Assembly (NCBI GenBank): GCA_940671915.1
Contig: CALNVZ010003435.1
Location: forward strand, 12,247,663-12,311,662
Direction of reading: 5' to 3'
Length of the DNA stretch: 64,000 nucleotides
From: Paracentrotus lividus
Lineage: Eukaryota; Echinodermata; Echinoidea; Camarodonta; Echinidae
Shown here piece by piece: positions 57,705 through 64,000 of this stretch. The notes under the pieces were generated by a model. That model saw only the letters and a program-made list of their open reading frames with translations. It searched no databases and had not been told where the DNA came from. Both the position numbers and the translations under genes were made by a program. Every line of letters starts with the position of its first letter. The first letter of the stretch is position 1.

Positions 57705-58874
57705 GTAGGCCCCTATCTTGTTAGCCTATCTGATATGCGCCGGGCTAGTGGGCAAGTTACTGGTCGCGCGAAGGAGACTGACTGTACTGACGGTCGAGGG
57801 CGAAGCCCGAGATCGTCAGGCGAGGGCGTCAGCCCGAGCGCCTACCATTACTGGTAAATTCATTATTATGCATATATGCGTGACGTACTTCTTTTTATGC
57901 ATCATTCATGAGACGACCCGTATATGGCGATCGACCGTATTTATTCAACCAATCATATATCATCACAAAGCTCCGATTTTTTGGTCGAGTTCATTCATAC
58001 ATGGGTAGATTTAGAAGATCGAAAATATAACTAAATCTTTAATTTCCTAATAATTCTTTCAATTTTTGATGTATTTGATTTTTTGTGACAATAAATAAGC
58101 TCTTGTGTCAAACATTCTACTTTATTTGGAGTTTAATTGAACAATTATTTGTTTTCTCTCACATCTGGTACCCGCTTCGAAGTAGTGAGAAGTAGCACTA
58201 GTATACCATGGATATATACTGTGTGGATCGAGGGGCCTTCCGTGCCCGAGCTTAGCTATAGCTATATGCCGAAAGTTCGGCCGCGCGCCGGGTGGCGGGT
58301 CCACGTCCATTGCTTGCGCTGGCTGCATGCATGCTTGCGCTTCGGTCGGAGAACGAAGAAAGTCAAAAGACAATGGTAAAGCCTGATAAATCGCACTCTT
58401 TCAGAATCCATTAGGCAAACTATCAAAAACATCCTCTCCACTAAGTACCACCGAATATATTGCAGAAGCCTGCATATCCTTAAAATCATCTATTTTGAGA
58501 CTTTCAGCTGGATAATTCAATCTATCTGCAATTTTGTCGGGTTGGAAATCTCTCGCGAACGCCATCTTTCCTCAATTCGAATAGAGCTCATTGATATTCA
58601 TGACTACGTCATGTTTCAATTCTCATCGCTTATTGGTCCGTGTTCGCAATCAGGTATAAATATTCATATTAAAGCGTAGCTGGGTTTCGTAGATTTTCTA
58701 CGAACGTAACAATGTAAATAAAAGAAAATTCATTTTTCGTCTTCACCAGTGATGATAGGCGCTCGGGCTACACCCTCGCCTGACGGACTCGGGCTTCGCC
58801 CTCGCCCGTCAGTAGTTTGCCCACTACAAGCCCGACGCATATCGGATAGGCTACTATCTTGTTGGATACGTAGG
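57705..58874. mobile_element. Large foldback element with GC-rich arms
   Basis: The left arm (about 57705-57870) has GTAGGCCCCTATCTTGTTAG, CTGATATGCG, GGGCGAAGCCCGAG and GCGCCTACCATTACTGGT. The right arm (about 58700-58874) has the complement in reverse: ACCAGTGATGATAGGCGC, CTCGGGCTTCGCCC, CGCATATCGGATAGGC and AAGATAG read on the other strand. The arms contain internal GGGCGAAGCCC-like palindromes. The 830-base centre has no long coding frame and contains a GC-rich patch near 58270-58350. Confidence 0.85.
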
Positions 58875-61800
58875 CCTGCATGTACTGAAACTTCAAGAAG
58901 ATTTTTTTTAGTAAATTGAAATGATAATAGATATCTAGTACTAAGAGAAAAGAATAACGAACATAGTGAATTTTTAAAAGTGATACATCCTTGAGAACAA
59001 GAAATAACTTCACTTTGAAGCAAATATAAAATGGCAATACAAATATACAAGTATGCAAGGGAATACATGCAGCAATCATCATGAATTTTGCATTGCTTTG
59101 ATATCAATGGCTTCATTAATTTCACAGCGTCTTGAGTGTTTAATACCAGTTTTCACCAATAAAGAAAGGTAATAAAAGAATTATGCCAGAATAAAACAAA
59201 AAAGAAGGGAAATGGAGACGACCTTTTTCAAAGTGCATTGAATGAAAATGAAGCATTTCTCCAGTTTGACTGAATGAATTTGAGATGAGGGAAAGGTATT
59301 ATCTTTCTATTAAGTGGCACAACTTCATCATCCTGCACCAATCTATAAAGACTACACACATCGGGAATAGATTCTCACTCACACTAATTTGATCCTCAAG
59401 GTCTGTTATTGGATATGGGTTAAAGTGTGAAAGCAAGCTATCGTATGCTGGTTCTGGTTAAACATGCGGGCAAGACGGTTTTAATACTAGGGGATAGAAG
59501 CCAACATGGCCGCCACAGCTCACACATCGGACCGGTTTGTGACAGACCTGGCGTCCCATTAGCCATGGCACCAAAAAATAATTACTTGGCCACATGTGGT
59601 GAGGTTCAGCGCTTTTCTCGACTAATGAGTGCTCAGCCAAAACATCACACATTCTACATGTAAATAAGTTTGCATGCATGTTTGTCCTTATTACACTGCA
59701 CTGTGAATGTGTATCGCTACGTCAGGTGACATGAAATAAGATGCAGACTGCGCCATGCATGAAAAATTGAAGAGAAGCTTAATTGCAATACCTGCAGCAT
59801 CCCGTTGAGATGGTTTACCCTTGACAAAACTGCGTTTGTTATCCCGAGAGCGAACACCTCTCCAATGTGGAACCTCTCTGTACAGCCGCTGCTTAGCCAT
59901 AATTCCAGCCAACTCGGCACAACATGATAATGACAAATCCCCTCAAAAATAAATCTCACTCACTAGAGCATCCCAACTCGGAATGGTTTGTTTACAGGAA
60001 ATGGATAACCATTGAAAGAGATAAAAAATGAGTGATAAATAGAAAGTGAGTGCAGTAGGATTTTGAGTGATATGGGGGGCGTGCTGGGGTGAAGGAGTAA
60101 CACACAGACATTGCACATTTGCTTGTCTGTGTCTCAGCCTGGGGTTTTATTAATATCTCAAGTGCAATGGCATTCCTCAACTGCCATAAATCTGGTCGGA
60201 ATTTTCCCTGACTGAGCAAAAGCCCCTGGGCTGCGACAAATACATTGGTTTAAAGAGAGTTTCTGTGCAGCCCTGTAGGGAGGGGAAAGAGAAAACAGGC
60301 TGCTCAGAAGGGTGCTACAAGTTAACACCACATTAAACCCCAGCTGATGGATGCGGCTGCGTGTTAGGGGGGTGCCAAAAGTTGTTTGTTAGAAACCGGA
60401 AGTTTGGGTAAAAGATACCTACCAATGCAAACCCGGGCCATGACCATGACTTTCTGGTTGTTTACCTTCATGAATTCCATATTTCCTGCTTAGCCCATCA
60501 ACACACACTATGATGTAATTGTCACAATATGCTTGTCACAGCTTGACATCAATTTGAAATAAGCACAAATGTAATCATTAAATATCAACACCTCTGATCA
60601 TAGCACAGCAACTTCATGATGGCAAAACAAAGGCAGAATCAGCGTCTGTTACTTCGTCAATGATCATCAGGACGATTATTAGAGCTATTACTATTAGCAA
60701 AGTTCACAGCTACCCCGTAAGTGTTGGAATACGATTCCAAGGAGTAAGAGGCCGAGCAGGGGCTGGTAACTGGGTGGGACTGTTTAGTTAGACCAGCAGT
60801 CCCTGCCGCCCGCCGGCTACATAAAACGACATTGGCCATCGACCCACCATGTTCACTTGCATGCCTGGTATGCCGGGATGTTGGTCTAGTAGGTCATCCG
60901 AGGGGGGGAGTTGTTTGTCAGTCATTTACCCCCGATGAGATAGGTGGAACAGCCGCTGCAGCCGGCTGAGACTTCAAAGGCCCAGAGATGATACGTGCCT
61001 CCCGTCCCGCCATCATCCTTCCTCTTCAATACTACACCACACATCGGGGGAGGGGTGCCAAGTAGTGATAATTTATTGACAGATGCATTCATCATTAGAC
61101 TCTGTGCTCTGTTTCATCCCATCTCATGATGTGTGTACTTTTCTCACATTGAAATCGTTTCTGTTAAGCCCTTGCCTCCCTGACAACCCGTATACATAGG
61201 CCCTACATCCATACTGCTCATTCAGATCTAAACCAGCTCTCTAGAGAAATATGGGTTGGATGAAAGTGCGTGGGTCATCCAGCTAAAATATCTTCAATCA
61301 GCTTGTTTAATTGCCTTTCAAAAGGTCATGCTGAAAGATGTTTACTGAACATATTTGAAAATGCATGCATGTGTATGTAACATATTTCTATCTACTCCTT
61401 GATCAACATTCACAGTACAGCATCAAAGAGCTATGTAGGATGAATAACTATAAATCAACGCTTCATCCCTCTTAACAATTTTCTATCTCACTTTCTTCCA
61501 TGAAATATTCCCTATTGAAACATTGACAGAGGCTGAATACACTCCAGACCAAATAAAATGTACACATGACTTTCATATTATCAGAACTGAAATTGTGCAT
61601 TAAAACTTGTACATGTACATCTCTGTATCAAAATAATCTTATCAAACAAGAATACATGTAGGTGGGACTACAGGAATTGTTTGTGTAAGAATATGATACA
61701 AACCAAGAAGAATTCGAGATAAGACCTTGAAAGGGATTTCTCAAGAAACTTTCAAGAAGTGAGAAGTAGACTTCTCAAAAATGTTAAGGTCATTCCCATT

Positions 61801-64000
61801 AGCAAGCAGGATATGAAATTGAAAACTGTTCGTGTTTGCCCCTGCTCACCCCCCCCCCCCCCCCAAAAAAAAAAAAAAATCTGTATAATGGTATAGCGAT
61901 GTCTATTTATGATATATTTTGTAGCTATATTATCTGAGAAAAACCAACTACAATGGCAATTGTAAAGTAAGCAATGTCAAATTCTTAACTTTTTGCCATT
62001 TATTCCAGATTAATAATATTGTTGCAGTGTCTACAGCGTAATCTCAGAAGAATTTTGCTAACTGTCTTTAAAATATCTAGACAACAAACTGTGCTAACGA
62101 TGCTAATATCATATAAACTTTAATATTAATCCCATTTAGAGGTAATATGAGGTGCGTTCTCTATATAAATAGTGTCCCTTGTACGTTGATGGTACAGTGT
62201 TATGCCAGGCATTCGAGTGGATTAGGCCCGGTAATTGAATTGGAGATGGAGGGGGCTCTAGAGCCTGTGATGAACACAAGGTAACAATTGTCATGACAGG
62301 ACAGACAAATAGATGATCCGAATCACTCACCCACAGTACATCTCAATATGGGGGACTGGGTAATGGGCCAAAGGATGCAAAAAATGGAGTTCTAGTGGCA
62401 TCAAGATCTCCTTGCAACAGAATTTCATTTTGGTTTTAATTACTAAAATTATGAAAAATACTACATGTACATGTATTTATATCTATCTTTCAATTTTGTT
62501 TTCACATTGAATTACATACTACGTACATGTATGTATATCTTTCAATTTTGTTTTCACATTGAATTACATGTACCTTCACATATAATGTAAAATTACAAGA
62601 TTAATCTTCATAAATTCTCACGATAATATTCTTTAAATATTGCATCTACCTGATTTCAGACGTTGCCATTCCTCCTCTTTTTTTGGGTTTGAAAACATAA
62701 GCACACAAAAAACTTCAACATACATGTAGCTAACTTGACAAAATTATGAGTATGAAGAGAATGATCCCTTCTGTAAACAAAAAAATTATAGAGCAGTTTG
62801 TGTGTCTAGGAGCATTAATGTTCCCAAACTAGTAAATAAACAATGTTTGGTATTTATCTAGTAAACATGGCCTGCATAATATTATGTGTCTCAATGTAAA
62901 TCAGGAGTGTACTGAAGAAAGATGAATATAGCCTTGCTGTTTAGGTACCCCATGAAGACTGGGGCAAGCATCTGATTATTATGAACAGCTCTGCCAGTTC
63001 ATCATATTATAGGGAAGGATGGGGTGGAGTAAAAATGTGACAAAAACTGGAAATCAAGGCCTGAACAAGAAGGCCATGCCATATATATTCAGGGCCAAAG
63101 TCAGCCAAGTGAAGTTATTTAATTTTGGCAGCCAAGAAAATTGAAATTAGAGCCAAACATTTTGATAGTTAAATATATATTTGGGATGCCTAATTTAAGA
63201 TATTTTAGTTTTTATGGTCAAATTATAGCAACACTGGTTCTAAATACATTCTTACATCGAAAAGCTGAGTAAAAAGAAATAGGCCTATACCTTTAATTCT
63301 TGGAAGTTCTGCTTTGAATAGTTGTGCAATAAACATGTGATTCCCTTTGGGTAAATTTTTCATACATTCATGAATATTAACATTTTGGATACCCAAAATT
63401 ACGTTGTTGTTTTTCCAGGGAGCTTTAAGAACTGTCCAAATCTAAGACGTTCACCACTCCCATTTTCAACATTTTCTTCTGCCGCTAGCCATTCATGCAT
63501 ATTTGATGCTCACTACGTCTAGACCATACTATAGAGACCTAAGCTATGCAAATTCAGCCTGGTGAACGGATAGAAAGGTTAGATGACTCCAAGGATCAGG
63601 GATTAATTGAGAGAGATGGTTCACACCAGGGGATATAGGTCATATAGTTAATAGGGAGGGGCAAAAGCAAGGATGGTATAAACAAGGGCATCAAATTATA
63701 GAAAACAAATTATATCTTAAAATGATATCACAGACATGATGTACATCTAGTTCAGTCGATTACTGAAGAGATAGCTTTTTCGGAGGTCATTCTATCTTGA
63801 CATCAAGATGGTTTCAATAAATGCCAAACTAAAGATACAAAAAAGTAAAAATTTTTATTACATCCTTTATGACATCAAGGGCACAAAGGTATACAGTCAA
63901 TCGCAAAATGTCAATAGTCCATCAAGATCATTGTTGCACATGCTTTTTGTTCAAAAGACTGGCCAGTAACCAATTAGAATTGTTCTTTCAAGATCTTTGC
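58875..64000. other. AT-rich stretch, no gene established
   Basis: Around 59800-59940 and 60700-61050 CpG is more frequent and short minus-strand frames start with ATG (for example MAKQRLYREVPHWRG near 59899 and MANVVLCSRRAAG near 60839). None matches a family I know or can be phased convincingly onto PPP4R1. A C-run/A-run lies at 61848-61880 and a tandem duplication at 62461-62572. Nothing else is seen. Confidence 0.45.
62461..62572. repeat. Tandem duplication of about 60 bp
   Basis: CTTTCAATTTTGTTTTCACA followed by TTGAATTACAT occurs at about 62487 and again at about 62539, each copy preceded by ACATGTA-type sequence. The two copies are nearly identical over about 45 bases. Confidence 0.85.

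Noticed and set aside
59717-59936. Minus-strand MAKQRLYREVPHWRG frame as the PPP4R1 first exon
   Set aside because: A weak donor (GGGTAAAC) would give the right phase, but there is no similarity to any PPP4R1 N-terminus and it lies almost 20 kb upstream. I prefer to leave it open.
1-64000. tRNA genes, CRISPR arrays, bacterial operons or viral genes
   Set aside because: No cloverleaf with a GGTTCRANTCC-type box was noticed by eye, no regularly spaced short repeats with unique spacers were seen, and all supported coding sequence is spliced animal DNA.

Overview
The window is AT-rich animal nuclear DNA, most likely from an echinoderm and probably a sea urchin. That is an inference from three things: spliced exons with GT/AG boundaries, a divergent deuterostome-like protein, and a dense population of short terminal-inverted-repeat elements and long foldback elements. 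There is no prokaryotic gene structure. Runs of 22 to 25 N mark assembly gaps at 4085-4109, 15002-15026 and 29234-29255.

The one gene I can support is PPP4R1, regulatory subunit 1 of protein phosphatase 4, a HEAT-repeat scaffold. It runs on the minus strand. Fourteen consecutive coding exons join in phase from 40171 down to 15306 and give about 907 codons. They match the order of the vertebrate protein from near its N-terminus to just before its C-terminus. A 15th, C-terminal exon lies near 13315-13481, but its sequence carries indels. The N-terminal exon was not found with confidence; a weak candidate ends at 47221.

Left part (1-15371): two long, nearly identical tracts lie about 10.7 kb apart in direct orientation (1-4363 and about 10729-15001). 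Both hold the C-terminal PPP4R1 exon and the same inverted-repeat transposon with a long poly-G run. They differ mainly by many one- or two-base indels and both touch N gaps. An assembly or gap-filling artefact is as likely as a real segmental duplication. Between them lies 4364-10728, with a 95-bp minisatellite, two small elements and a possible Helitron end. Next to the gap at 15002 is a 99-bp tandem repeat that carries the 3' end of coding exon 14, its splice donor and some intron.

Middle part (15306-40171): PPP4R1 exons separated by introns of 0.5-4.4 kb. The introns hold several MITE-like elements, microsatellites, a non-LTR retrotransposon scrap and two decayed copies of coding exon 10.

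Right part (40172-64000): no gene established. It holds many inverted-repeat elements, two large foldback structures (44441-45395 and 57705-58874), a 200-bp pure purine tract (56118-56317), a perfect 14-bp-arm hairpin (49868-49898) and a GC-richer, CpG-bearing stretch near 47220-47700 that could be the PPP4R1 5' region.
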